A stretch of DNA of 64,000 nucleotides, taken from NCBI GenBank assembly GCA_035610835.1, contig CM069449.1, positions 41,399,098 to 41,463,097 on the forward strand. The letters are read 5' to 3'. Shown piece by piece: positions 31,648 to 44,619 of the stretch (within the stretch, counting starts at the first letter, position 1; each line of letters opens with the position of its first letter). The notes under the pieces are model-generated. The model was not told the origin of the DNA and did not search any database. It saw nothing but the letters and a program-made list of their open reading frames with translations. The stretch is from Ophiura sarsii. Its lineage: Eukaryota; Echinodermata; Ophiuroidea; Amphilepidida; Ophiuridae. The position numbers were made by a program, and so were the translations under genes.

Positions 31648-32264
31648 ATGTCCCAGATCCAGCTAGAAGACTGAATGAGCATATCACTTGCTATTTTCAA
31701 TCACTAATTGATCGCGATCTGATTTTCCGTTATTTTTTAGATTATATTGTGGTTCTGTTATGGTTTACACCTGAATTTCCTGACCAGACTGGCAGATGTT
31801 GTCCCATTTTATCATGTGCTTCGTACACATAGATGCTAAATTTCTTCGTCATACTTTAACACTAGTGTCATTACTTTTACACGAAATTGTATATTTAATA
31901 AAAAGGCATATTATGCAAATAATATTATCTAATATTATCGGTGAACTTTATGACATGTTGTATTTTCGGTGCAAATTATTGCAATTACACAAACCTGAAT
32001 TCAAGAAAAACTTGACGAAATTAAAGCCAAATCCACGGTAAAAAAGCCACCTGAAGAATCAGGCATCGATTGTATCCACCGTATCATAATATTCATAGTC
32101 TTTTGTAACTAGAAACATGCTTACAATTTTATAACATTATTTAGTCCGGTCAAGTGAATGCTTATAATATAGCTCCTCGAATCTTGTCTCGATCTAAATT
32201 CATTCCGTAGCGTCGATAGGTAGTTGATCAATTGTTTAAATCTCACGTTTATATTCAGGTTCGC

Positions 32265-32342
32265 TTGATAGCTCAGATGGTAAAGGTTTCGCTTTGAGAA
32301 CGGGAGGTCCAGGGTTCGAAATCGATCCTACTGCTCCGCACA
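32265..32342 (+). repeat. tRNA-like Pol III element
   Basis: TGATAGCTCAGATGGTAAAG is a good A-box/D-arm and CCAGGGTTCGAAATCGATCC a good B-box/T-arm, about 50 nt apart. A closed cloverleaf could not be drawn. It is a tRNA pseudogene or SINE head. Confidence 0.5.
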
Positions 32343-33567
32343 ATGTCATATGATTTTTTTTTACAGAAAGTCTATTCTGGTCAAAATGAATAAACATTTC
32401 ACAATTTCACCACACAAAATGCATGAATTAGGACGTTTTCATTGGAAAAACGGTATTTTTTTTCAAAAATTTCAATAATGAATTCAAACGCGGGCATGAA
32501 AATGAAGCGCGGGCGTGTTACGGGAAATTAAAAAGCAAGTTGGCGAGGCCTAACGGGGGATTGTAAGTTTCGTTTTCTGACCGAAAATCGGTGAAAATCA
32601 AACTCGGTTTTTCTTATCAAAAAAGAAGTCGGGCATCAATGTTTTTGATATGAAATTAAAGCTTAAGATTCCGTTAGTACGGAAATTGCTCTTAAAATAT
32701 CGTACGAATTTTAGTCCAGTCAAGTGAATAGTTACAAAAAGCCACGAAAGCTGTTAAATTCTAAAATTAGCGATAAAATCACTGTTTGTGGACCAAATAT
32801 GTCAGATTTGGCATCATATTATAGAGAAAATTACGAACAATCCACCTACTTCGCCATCATGGCTGCCAGCTAACCCTACCTCAATTATTTCAAGGAAAAC
32901 AAACTTCTAGTAAGGTTTTTGCGCAAGGTTGACATCCTGAAATCGATCTTTGCGTGGGTTAGAAATCGGCAAGGCCACTCATTGAAAGCGATACCTGCGT
33001 GCTGACTGGTGATGAAGGCAAATAGCGCACCGGTGCACCGTTCATCATATGCGTGACGCGTGCATGCGCCCCCAATACCGCGTGGGTATGGCTATGGCCA
33101 TACTCACGGGCGTATGCTCGGATTACTTTTGCGCGCGTAGAGATAAAAACCGAATATTTCTCGCCAATTTGGAACAGATTAAACTATTATTGGAAATTGT
33201 AAGTAGTTAAACTTTATTTATCATGTTTTGCCATACAGCCTAACCTAAACTTCTAGAGTATCAACTCAATTCGGCTAAGTTGTTGCTACTCTGCAGTGTC
33301 GAGCCCTGTGTTTAATCATTGACATGATTGAACTGAGTCCGCGCGCACCGCAGATGATGGGTTCGATTCCCAATCCTTAATGAAACTCACATTGTGCGAT
33401 GTATCAAAATGATGGTGCCATATTTAGTTGTAAAATTCAAATATTATATCCCACCAGGAAAAGATTGTTACACTTCGCCCCTAGAGTGCCCATTATGTGT
33501 ATCGATTCAAAAACAAGTCCCCCAGAAGCCCTTGGGGTGCAGAAAAGTTATATTTAACATACTACTT
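32343..33567. other. Unrecognised stretch with a lone B-box
   Basis: GGGTTCGATTCCCAAT at about 33358 is a B-box without an obvious A-box partner. Nothing else is supportable. Confidence 0.35.
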
Positions 33568-33650
33568 TAGGCGACCTAAAAACAACCCTGTTGTACGGGA
33601 AAACGGGTACCCCTCAGGTCGGTCGGGTCTGTCGGGCTTTTTCTTCTTTC
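33568..33650. mobile_element. GGCGAC-ended family, single end
   Basis: TAGGCGACCTAAAAACAACC then CTGTTGTACGGG and GGTCGGTCGGGTC..TTTTTCTTCTTTC. It mirrors 27752-27840. Confidence 0.55.
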
Positions 33651-33887
33651 CCCCTTATTTTAGAATTCACTTATTAATAACTGTAAGAAATCAAACAAAT
33701 CTATATACACATTTGGCCGATTTATGACAAGCAAAATATTAATTTTGGTCGGTGTTCCGTTTGCACGTGAAGTTTTATTTCACCAATTTCTAAAAATATA
33801 CAGACACGTCTGATATAGGCAGTCCATTATCAAGAAAGGAAATATAGCCTCCTTGTTAATAAGAGATATCAAAGGTTTTTGATCAAC

Positions 33888-34680
33888 TACCAATTCGAAC
33901 TGATCCTTTTGATGCTGAGGAATACCAGAAAGCTAAAAAGTCTTTAAAAGAAGGGACAAGTTTTGGCGAAGATGGAGTTCCTCCTGAAAAAGCTCCTGGA
34001 AAGAGTAGAAATGGCAGGTCTAAGTATTGGCCTCCACATGAACGCCAAGAAAACGAAATACATGGTGTTTAACAAACAGGATCAGGTGACCATTAAAACT
34101 ACCGATGGAACCAGTCTGTAATTAGTCAATGACTTTAAATATCTGGGATCCTGGACATCGAGCAGCTTGCAAAATATCAAAACAAGGAAGGCACTAGCAT
34201 GGAAGGCGTGTAATAAGCTCAACAAGATATGGAGATCCAACCTACCAAGATCAACAAACATTAAGCTATTCCAAGCTACAGTGGAAAGCATTCTTCTCTA
34301 TGGTTCAGAAACATGGACAGTAACAACTAAAGTTCGAAAGCTATTGGATGGATGTTACACCAGGCTTCTTAGATCAGCCCTAACTACTACTATATAAGTT
34401 GGAGGTTACACATCACCAACAAAGAACTTTATTGTGATCTTCCTAGAGTAGTGAAAGAATCAAGAAGAGGCGACTACAGTTTGCTGGACACTGTGTCAGA
34501 CGTTCTGGGGATGTGATATCAGACCTAGTTCTTTGGAAACCAGTTCATGGCAAAAGAAATGCTGGACGACCGATGTTAAGCTATGTGGATATCCTATGTC
34601 AGGACACTGGACAAACACTTGCTGAGATAAAGACCTGCATGGAAGATAGGCGTGTCTGGAGAGCCATCGTTAATGCCTGA
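33888..34680 (+). pseudogene. Non-LTR retrotransposon RT with internal deletion
   Basis: The plus-strand fragment begins with RTDPFDAEEYQKAKK and GEDGVPPEK, an RT block-0/1 region. It then jumps directly to LLERVEMAGLSIGLHMNAKK, which lies beyond the catalytic centre, so the palm with YADD is missing. It continues with FKYLGSW, KALAWKACNKLNKIW and ILLYGSETWTV. After a frameshift near 34385 come LHITNKELY, FAGHC and GRPMLSYVDIL, ending near 34679. There is also a stop near 34121. The N-terminal to C-terminal order is that of a LINE ORF2. It is a dead deletion derivative. Confidence 0.78.
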
Positions 34681-35119
34681 CAGTAGTCGCCGGAGTGAGT
34701 GAGAGTGTGAGTTAATAAGAATAAAGAACATGAATAATGATAACAATAAATTGTAAATAACTTCATTAACATAATATGAAGGTTTTCATGTTACAGCTAT
34801 GAACCAAGTTTGATATTAAATTAGACTTGGTATAAATCGGTCTTAGTATTTTGGATGTCTTCAACTTATTTTACAATTGGGCATTGTTGGATGTGTCAGC
34901 TTATTTTACAGCTTGACCGTAGATGACATTTGACCTTAATATGTGACCTTTGACCTCATTGACTTATGAAGGTTCCCATGTTGCATCTTTGTACCAAGCT
35001 AGGTCGTTGTTGGACTTAGTATGAAAAAGAAATCAAAGACAATTTGACAGATTGACAGACACGCACACAGACGACTGACTGACACACGAAGGATGCAGCC
35101 ATTAAAGCTCGTTCGTAAG

Positions 35120-35179
35120 GACGACCTAAATATGGGTCGGTCGGGCCCGGAGAAACTGTGTTTTTTTTTGTCGCCTCAG
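35120..35179. mobile_element. GGCGAC-ended family, single end
   Basis: GGTCGGTCGGGCCCGGAGAA leads to TTTTTTTTTGTCGCCTCAGT, the outer end of the family. Confidence 0.5.
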
Positions 35180-35454
35180 TGCCTTTTATTTACAATGGTT
35201 TACTGAGATGGTTATCATTCTAATTAAAATAACAGCTTTCATCTTCTGTATATTGGAACGCTAACGACACACGTTCTTTAAATTATTCATTTAATAACAA
35301 ACACAGAGTGTCCCAGAATACAATATAATACCTACAGTATCTTTTTCCCGCGTAACTTTTCGAAAGCCCTTTTGCTGAAAATGGTTACTGCTTTAAATAT
35401 ACTTAACACAGATACATTTCGTTAACGTTGGAATCTACTAATCTTACAAAGTAG

Positions 35455-35933
35455 TCTATAATTATAGGTCAATAAATGCGTATGTGTTGTTTCGAGAGAA
35501 ATTAGACAAATCAATGCACGCGCGCTGATGTTGATGTGTGAATAATGGCACGACCCCGAAGGGGGAGTGCTATTGTGAGCATATCAACATTTGCGCAAGT
35601 GCATTGATTTTTCTAATTTTTCGAGAAACAAAACATACGCATGCATTGACCTAATTCATACACGACACTATACAAATAAAAATTCACAATTTAAGCATAA
35701 TTTTGATCTATGTAAATGGCGACTAAAAACACTTTAACAAGTTTGCTAACACCCGCAGTGAAAATCGGCGAACCCGCGAATCTTGAACAACGAATCAAAA
35801 CAAAACGCGCACTGCGTGATTTGAACGGCGCACACGCGGAGTGCAGTGGACACTTTCAATGCACTCCGCGTATTTGTAATGCCTGCTTCCTGATTGGTTC
35901 AACACTACATAGAGTGTATGAATTTCTATCAAC
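35455..35933. repeat. 470-bp fold-back repeat, inverted copy
   Basis: This is the reverse-oriented counterpart of 29248-29715. The large palindrome is at about 35466-35650. A 75-codon plus frame from 35716 repeats the frame in the other copy with very few differences. Flanking non-coding parts are equally conserved, so selection on protein is not shown. Confidence 0.75.
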
Positions 35934-38900
35934 CATGATATAAAATTCCTAATATTACTAAGGTCGCAACGCAAAACTAGTACGTATTACTCATTACGTA
36001 CAACGATAGGCAGCAAAGTAATAATTTACCTTACCGTGCGTACAACAAGCACCCGTGACAATCGATCTGAGAGCAAAGCAAATGATCTCGCATTATGGAA
36101 ATATTATGCATTGCAGCATTTCACTCTCGATTCAACTTTCATGTGTGCTTGTACACACGGTAATGCAAATAAGTACATCGTAAAAATATTGCAACGTATA
36201 AGTCACTAATACGTATGAGTCGTTACGTGCTAGTTGTGTAGTGTTGCCTACTGACCAATAGCAACGGTATTCATGGCCAAACAAATTCAGCCCGCACGGT
36301 ATAAATCATTGTGGAACACACTGTATATATTTAATTAATCTTATTGTCCCAAGGAGGAAGACTCGGGCGTTTAATTAATTTAATTAGATTTACTTGTCCT
36401 TACACATAATATATAGAGATGGTCATATATAGTATCATTTATTATATTTAGTCACGTGAAAGAAAAATTAAGATCATTTTATTTAGTGCTAGCGAGAAAG
36501 GTTTCTATAAATTGGCGTTTTCCCAACAACTGTTTATACAAAGGAGCAGTAGCAATGTACTGCAGAGTGTATACACCACTAAATAACCCATCCAAAATAA
36601 AAATAATAAAATCGGAATTTCTTTTTTTCAATCGCCTATCCTTCGTATACCATTATGTTTCATAGTGTCTTGCACATCAATAGAAAGCTAAAGTGTTCAT
36701 CTTAACAATGATAATGATACCAACACGGTTTTGGAGACATAGCTCTATTAATACTAAATCAATCTTCACGTGTAATATCTCCAACGAAAGAGGAGAGGTT
36801 CCTTACAATTCAATTAAATTTAGGATTCATATTTTTCACATTGGAGCGATAGTTCTGGAGTTATGAGTATATTTATTGACTGCTTAGTTACTTTCTATAG
36901 AACTGTATTTTGCACTGTATAGATAACAAGCGCATTCTACATGTATATACCCGTGAGGCTATCGTCTAAGAAAATATTCATTTGATTGGTATACAGTTAA
37001 GGTGGCTACTCTCTTGTGATTGCTAAAGAGAAAGTCATCCTTATTTGCGTTAAGAATTATAAGAGGTGCTCAGCTTGATTGTAGTGGCAGGCAAATGGTA
37101 AATAGCACATTTAGAATACGTGCTTGGAAAGTCAATTCGAGTATATTTTATTCGGCTAACCGAAACTTGAAAACGTAAGCTTGGACATTCGACAATTTAA
37201 TTTACCATCTTAGATCCAGGAGATACGTAAAACGTACAAGATTATTTTTGTAGCAACATTCATGGTCATGATCAAAGATGAGGTTTTGACCATACCCAGA
37301 ATACCACAATTTTGTCACATGGTCTGTGACTTTCCTCTTTTTTCAGTGTTTTGACATATGAAATTTCGGTTAAAGCAGTGGCGCTCTTATCAAAGAGATG
37401 GGGCCTCCGGCTTCGGCGATCTGTCGGCAAAACGCGGCCTCTCATCCTCAGCAAATAAATGAGGCTGTATCATTGCTTCTCACACGACAAAAAAAAGGTC
37501 CGTTCATACTGGCGTCGTTGCGTATCGGCCGACGTACCAATGGGCGAGTAGCACATTTCTGGCGCATGCATATCTGGCGCTATATTCGCGCTTGTTCAGA
37601 CGTTTACTAGGCAACTTTCGACCCCCTTGACTTCAAATCCTGGGCACTGAGTAACAGTTTAGATTTAGAAGCCTGAGTGGTATTAAATTCCACATTAGGA
37701 AATATGATCAAAATTGGTCAATACTAAGTCTTCTTCCTCCTATTTCATGTGAGTGTGTTTCGCAAAGCATAGTGGGACTTCTCCATAAAACTTATTTGAG
37801 TTGTGTTACATAACGCGAGAATACGATATAGTTTGAGCAAATCAATTGACAATCCACGTGTAGTCGAGATCAATAGCACTTTAGATAGACAAGACATGTC
37901 GAGACTAGTGATTAAAATCCGATTTTCAGGTGTTATTGTTTCGACTTGTAGTACCGTTTTACAGCACAGTGCAATAATAGCTCTACTGCAGAGCCTATAG
38001 GTTATCCCATATTTGCCCATTTTTACCCGCCTATATAGTTTTACTTAGTTTTACCTTGACATTTCAGTCGAAAAAGCCAAAATCACAAAAATTGAGTGGT
38101 GATAACAATTATCATGAAACTATAATTATCACCTATCCGCTCTATACTTTGTTTTTAGCTTGAAATTTCAGTCGAATTTTTAAAATCTCTAAACTAAATA
38201 TAGTCCAAATTTTTACGCCTATCACATTTTGATGACTAGTGAGTGTAAAAACGGAGAAAAAACCACCAGAATAGTTGATACGGACCGGCAAAGACCTACT
38301 GCGAAAGACATTCACTGGGTAGGCGTGTTGTTAGTCTTTGTGCTGGGGGATGGGTTAAGGTTAAGGAAGAAGATCATCACTATCAAAAGTGTTGATAAAG
38401 GATACAGACATGTCCGAAACGTACACGTGAGTACCTTTGCACTGGATCAGTAAAATAAACATTCCATATATGACACTAATGATATAAATCAAATATTTAA
38501 GGTTGAATCTAAATTCTGCCTACTTTCGCCGCCCCCCCCCCCCCCCCTCCGTAAGGCACGGGGTCTAAAATGATAAAAAATGTAATTAAAAAGACATCTC
38601 CGATTCTACACTTATGAGACTAATGATTGTTTCCAAATATTAAAGGTATATTAAAGTTGTGCATACTTTCGCCGCTCTCCTTATTCCGCCGGTACGGCGT
38701 TGCCACTTTTCGACACCTAAATTCTAATTCCAAAGAAACCGGGTAGCCCAATTATATTGTTGAAAGGACTTATAATTAACGAACAAGCACCAATATCACC
38801 ATTTCTATCCTTTGAAAACAGAACCCAAATCGGCTTCTATACGGGGATATGGTAAACATTGTTAGTAATTTAGGAGTCTGACAATCTCTATCGTTACTAT

Positions 38901-39600
38901 TATAATGCAGGAATGTTGTTTATACATACTAAGTAAAGGTTGGGACAATAAGGTTATTGAAATGCACTAAAACCGCCAATCCTTTGGCGCATAGTAGGCC
39001 TATTGCAAGCATCAGACACAACATTTGGCAATAATTCTGGACATTATTCAGTGCACAATGAAACTGTCTCTTGTTAGTTTATTTTACGAATCCAAGTTCT
39101 AGAAACACCTATGTAGCTCAATTATCTACCAACACTCTCTCTATGAAGTCACTCTGTACTTTACAGGGTAGTGTGCTATGGTGTATCCCTGCGTTTGGAG
39201 AAGTCTATAGCATTATTTAATTATACACTAATTAAGCCTTTAATGCGTAACGTAGTATCTTAAAACATTGCTAAACTAAATTGAGAGTAAATATTCATGT
39301 TTATCTGATTTCGTTCACATTTTTGTTGGAATCCAATATCCAATTGCTGCTTCTGATTTCCTAAAAATAACAGCAACTTTGATTATATTTTCTTTTCTTG
39401 TTTTAGTGGTTTTGGGCCTTTAGGCATGTACATTATATTGGGAATGCTTCACTGAGATGTCGAATGGCGGTAACTTTGTTTTTAGATGCTGAGTAAATGC
39501 TTTATAGACCAACGAGAGAGTGCTCACATTAGTGGACAATTTATTTACGCTTCGTGTTTTTTTTTCGGGACATGCATTTGCTTAAGGGCTATTAGCTACC
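35934..39600. other. Long unrecognised stretch
   Basis: No gene, RNA or repeat family is supported. It contains a C16 run at 38532-38547 and TAGGCCTA at 38995-39002. Open frames are all under about 92 codons, without recognisable domains. Confidence 0.45.
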
Positions 39601-39605
39601 CTTTA

Positions 39606-39959
39606 GGCCAAATTAAAAAATATAGTAGTTTCTCGTCCTTTTTTTATAAATATTCTCAAGATCACACTGATGTTGTAAATGGAGAACGTGTCAATATTTA
39701 AAAAAAACTGTGTTAAAATCAAAGAATAACACAACAGGCGAAATGTACCCATTTTAAGGTTATAAAAGCTAGTCTTAGAAAAGTGACGGCTGTTTTGAAG
39801 CAAAAACATTTCCACCATGTTGGAAAAAGCGAAACCAGTTTTGGAAAAAGGGGTATCCACCATCTTGGATCCGCCATTTTGAAAAAACACACCAAAAACT
39901 GCCCTCATCCTCCTTTTTTCAAAAAGTTAGGACGAGAAACTAGTTTTTTTTACTTGGTC
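39606..39959. mobile_element. Harbinger-like MITE, GGCCAA ends
   Basis: The left end GGCCAAATTAAAAAATATAG and the inverted right end GACCAAGTAAAAAAAACTAG both continue into AGTTTCTCGTCCT. TTA flanks both sides (39603-39605 and 39960-39962). The 354-bp non-coding body contains GCCATTTTGAAAAAAC. The 101-codon frame across it is not supported as a gene. Confidence 0.7.
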
Positions 39960-40415
39960 TTATGAAGAGTTCATCAATACCTCAAAACACGATAGAAGCA
40001 GGAAGAGAGCGATGTATCTAGTAGGAGTTTATTACACGGGACTCCAACCCTGGTCAGGTTAATTCTATTGAGACCAACTTAATGACTCTTAACATGCTTA
40101 ATGTCCATCTGAGGCAGTAGATTGGATTTAAGTTTAACCTTTAAGTGGCGTACCCGTACTATGCCATTGCCCTTAAATGATTAAGGCTAAACATAGGGAG
40201 TAAGTTTCACAACATTTTGATGCATCGTGATTTGGTTAAAGGGCCATTGAGAGAATACCGATAAAGATTTGGAAAAAAATGAATTGTTTCGGAAGAAAAG
40301 GTACGTATGAGCCCTAAAATGTAACAATTTATGGGGAATGGTTGAATAATGGCGCTAGATAAAAATGTGGATGAAGTAATACATGTGGCAAGGGGTGTAC
40401 AGTTAATTACCAAAT

Positions 40416-40864
40416 GTGATGCGATCTGTGAAAACCCGTCGGATGTCGCAAATTGTGAACTAGGGGTTATGGGTAAAAAAACCTTTTTTTTAATTTTTAA
40501 TTTTTAATTTTTCAAAAAAATTTCAAAAAAAAATTCAGAAAATTTATGTCCTATACTTTGTGTCATCATCTTTCATGAAATTTCACCTTCAAAAACTTAC
40601 TTAAGTCACTTTTATTATTAACATTATCATGTTATTCTATTGAATTATGTATCTTTTTTGGCCTGTTTTCATGATTTCTTGTTTTGTAACTTTTCATGAC
40701 ATCACAATCATCATTCACTCATAACTTTTTTTGTAGTGATCGTAGAAAAATGATCGAAACACTGAGTTGTAATCAGCACAGTTTTAGCTTTCTTATGATA
40801 TAAATATCTCCAATATAAAATATGCCACCATGTGGGCGTGGCGGGTTTTCACAGATCGCATCAC
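40416..40864. mobile_element. GTGATGCG-ended MITE, copy 1
   Basis: GTGATGCGATCTGTGAAAAC at the left is inverted as GTTTTCACAGATCGCATCAC at the right. AAAT flanks both ends (40412-40415 and 40865-40868). The body matches 44620-45009, for example TTTTTTGGCCTGTTTTCATG. Confidence 0.82.
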
Positions 40865-41149
40865 AAATGATTGAAATGTACATGATAGACGGCAATTGTA
40901 GCAGGCATTGCAAAAACGACTATGTACTTTATTTTCACATGTGACTCTGCGAAGTGACGTCAGTTCGTTTTCCAAAGATTGCGTCTCTTATCGCTCGCAT
41001 CGCGTGATCACAACGCGCTGATGGCGCAAACAGGTCAATCCAAAGACGGAATTGTCATTGAGTACGTGAATCAGATCATAGAAGTTTACTTCCATGATCA
41101 GACCTAGTTTCGGAGTTTATCAAGAAGCAAACGACTTAGCTTGAGGGTC

Positions 41150-41376
41150 TTAACACTTTCCATGCGACAGGTGTCTGCAGACGACATTCCACAAAATGTT
41201 TCCAACATTTCAACATTATTGAATTTAATTACCATAGTTGGAATCACCATGAGAAATGCATTAAAATGAGTACACAAATGTCTAATATTGGTTCAGTAAT
41301 CCTTGAGATAGAAAGGTTTTTGAAAAAACTTGTTTTGTATTTGGTAAAACCAATAGCAGCGTGGAAAGTGTTTTAA
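41150..41376. mobile_element. Family P MITE, copy 6
   Basis: TTAACACTTTCCATGCGACA at the left and AGCGTGGAAAGTGTTTTAA at the right, with TTAA on both borders. The core matches the family. Confidence 0.82.
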
Positions 41377-43017
41377 CACTCATGTCATGGCCATCAGTGA
41401 TCCAATTTGGTAGAAGTAGACCAGTTTAGATGTTACGATTTCCCTCAAATTGGCTTTGGCCGTCAGGTGAATGTTACATACAGGCCAGATATAGAATAGT
41501 AAAGACTAGTATTATAGATCGTACCATATATTATTTTCTGAATCTTTTTGATTTGCTTGAAAATAATGAAACATTCTTTTTTTATACATCTAATCTGGTA
41601 TTTTTAAACATATCACTTGCAAATGGAGAAACACTAAGAATTTCATAAATTTATACCGAAGAATTCTACAAATTCTTCATCAGTCTTTGCATTTAAAGGC
41701 ATATTATGTGATATTTTCCATGGGACGCCCTCTATCTTTTTCCCCCTAGAAATGCAAATTTGTTGGTCGAATCGAATTACATTAATAACCATGAAACTAA
41801 AGTCTCTTGTAAGTTACAATTACAAAGCAATGTGTTTCCTAATTGCTTTAAAATCAGATTTTTAAATAGATTGTCCTGGTACCAGGACAGTTTACTTTCT
41901 GAGTGTTTTTTTTATTCGTAAATAGAATTTCATAGTACAAAGATGGAATTTTTTCGCACGCATGTGTCCCCAAAATGCAATATTTGTTAGTACAAGCCTG
42001 TTTACAATGTTTCTGGTTACAACCGCAACTGCACACAAGTGAAAACACCCCTACGGAATGCTTTATGATTAAAACCAAACAAATGTTTAAATTGGAAGCA
42101 GATTTTCATTATGATTTAGAAGTGTGATGTCATGGGTTTTATAACGGAAATACAGTCAAAATAGAATTATGAATTCAGGAAAGTCTTTTCTGATAGTCAC
42201 AGATGTAAGAGAGAGAAAAATATGTGTAAACATTCAAAAACGATCACATAATATTGCTTTAAAGAACGAATATTTGTCAGGTTTAAGAGGAAACCATACA
42301 AAAACGTTAAAACCCCAGCCATTGAGAAAAATGGGTATCAATTGGTCGAGTGCATCTAATTTAACAAGCCATTACTTTTCTAGTCTTTAATTTTCTAATG
42401 TTCCATCAATAATGAAAATGAATTGTAAAAGATCGAAGTTAATTTTCGTATTACACTTTCAGTGGGGTCTCCCTCACACAAGCCCCACCCCACCCCACAC
42501 ATGCCAAAATGTCGTAGTCAAGTTTTATAACAATATAGCCTCTATGACGTAGATTCAAAATCAGTGTATTGCTGGGTTCTGGTTGCCATGGTAAACCACG
42601 CACGACCTTCGATTGGCTAAACACAAGCACGAACGGAAGTAAACAAAGTTATGTTCGTTATTGTGTGTATCCAATCAGAGGCCTTGTGTGGTTACCATAG
42701 TAATGCCTTAAACCTAATTATCTTTCCCTGTGCTAATCGCACATTGTTTAGAAACGGTCGTTGCACACTCGGCGCAGAATTTACAAACTGTATAGATGAA
42801 CAAACTGAGTCTTTGACAAAAACTAAAGGGAGAAGAGGAAAGCTGAAATCAGAAATTAGGTTTATTAACCAAATTGTTCGATTTCTATGCTATTCGAGGA
42901 TGCCAATTTTTCAACACGGACATTTAGCCGTTGTCTTAGGAGTAACATACGACATGCCATTTTATGTTATAAAGAAAAAGGCTGGTTTTATAATAAAGTG
43001 AAGCGTTTTAAAGGTGT
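41377..43017. other. Unrecognised stretch with one hairpin
   Basis: An inverted repeat at 42581-42703 pairs CCATGGTAAACCACG-type sequence with GTGTGGTTACCATAG around CCAAT-box-like words. The 116-codon frame at 42651-43001 has no recognised motif and overlaps this hairpin. No gene is supported. Confidence 0.4.
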
Positions 43018-43360
43018 ATGTTCTGATCACTTTTTTTTGCTATTAAGTTTTTTCACAATAAGATATTTTGATATCAGATGAATCCCCATATTGTTCTCAT
43101 TATGTCTGTAAAATCTCAGGGGCCAGAAATGTTCCATATATAAATTATAGGCTAAAATTTGGTGAATTACTGCCAAAGGTGGTTAACCACCCGCCCGTTT
43201 GTGTACTACTCAATGGGCAAATATCTTGTGATCTTGTGCTTCTACAATAAGAACCATTTAAGTTTTATGCAACTCAAACTTTGGAATGCGACAATTTTAA
43301 GGATGGCCTATCATGTAAAATAGAAAACATCAAGTTGAAAATCGGGCCAGCAATCAAAAC
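43018..43360. repeat. 350-bp interspersed repeat, copy 2
   Basis: This matches 10600-10955 over its length: ATATTTTGATATCAGATGAA, GTGGTTAACCACCCGCCCG, GTGTACTACTCAATGGGCAA and GAAAACATCAAGTT. Confidence 0.7.
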
Positions 43361-43782
43361 ATTCTACTACCTTTAAACGGATGTCACTTGCTATTATGTA
43401 TTACATTATCCTATCAATAAAGTAAGTTCTCACATATACGATCTCGTATGATGTTTCACTTATTCTTATTTAATTCAATTCAACGTAAAGTTGCATTTTT
43501 ATTTGAAATTAGGGATAAGTGGTTTTTGGTTGTCTGACGCCTTTTCTCCCTCACCTTGAGCATTATGAGTTGTCGTCCAAAGTATCAGAAATGGGTTCTC
43601 TTTACTGTCTATGGTTAGGCCAATTTTTGTTGTTGTTTTGTTTGGTTGTCCTCCATAGCTCTCAGAGAGGAGGGGCGGGCGGATTTTTTTTAATTTTATT
43701 TTTTTAATTTTCTTATACCAGCGGAAAACTTAAAGTTCAGCCAACAAGAAGTTGAAATGCATACTATAGAGTCGCACATATA

Positions 43783-44252
43783 AACTGCTCACAAAAAGTA
43801 TCGAAACACTTAGAAATGATCCAATATATAACGGCTCGAAAGGGTATGCATTAATCGAAGCAAATAACCAAGTGCATAATTTTGTTCTGCGTATTTTGAC
43901 ACCTCGATCGATGAGATACGATGTTGCGGAGCGGAGTTATTGTCATTTCAATGGTCGTGGGTCCAGTTTCAAAAGTGACAATCACCCTATAGAAAGAGGT
44001 TTGCATTAATAACTGTTTAGAATGATCAGATTCGTGATTTTCAATAGGGATGAGTGTCACCTTGGAAACTGGACCCACGATCATTGAAATGACAATAACT
44101 CCGCTCCGCAACATCGTATCTCAACGATTGAGGTGTCAAAATACGCAGAACAAAATTATGAACTTGGTTATTTGCTTCGATTAATGCATACCTTTTCGAG
44201 CCGTTATATATTGGATCATTTCTAAGTGTTTCGATACTTTTTGTGAGCAGTT
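43783..44252. mobile_element. Mariner-like fold-back MITE, 215-bp arms
   Basis: Arms of about 215 bp are inverted copies (43783-44000 and 44035-44252) around a short spacer. The ends read AACTGCTCACAAAAAGTATC, with TA on both sides. The ACAAAAAGTATCGAAAC terminus and TA duplication fit Tc1/mariner elements. The minus frame at 43851-44114 is produced by the palindrome and is not a gene. Confidence 0.82.
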
Positions 44253-44619
44253 TATGTTATAAACACTTAGTTTAATATTCAACGCCATTTAAACTGTTTA
44301 AAAAAAATCTTGAACAAAAAACCATCTGAAAAAAAAACATCTGAAGAAAAAAGAAGAAAATCTGAAAACAAAACCTGAAAAAAAAATCGGAGCGGCCCTA
44401 AATCTGACGAGCGGGTTTATTCAATGCAATCCCAGAATGCATTGTAGCCATCATTCAACTACAAATTTCGTAGGACGTGGCAACGTTGCTAGAAAACATT
44501 AATGCTAGATTTGTTGTTTTCATCTATTTGTCTTCAATCTCTAATGTTTTAAAATGCTTGGGTATTATTGTGTTTTTTTATCGTGTAATTAGAACCCAAG
44601 TCCATGTATTGACACAAAT

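Noticed and set aside
42651..43001. 116-codon plus-strand ORF as a gene
   Set aside because: It starts inside a hairpin (42581-42703) and has no recognisable domain or neighbouring exon.
43851..44114. 87-codon minus-strand ORF
   Set aside because: It lies in both arms of a palindromic MITE and mirrors itself; no domain is present.
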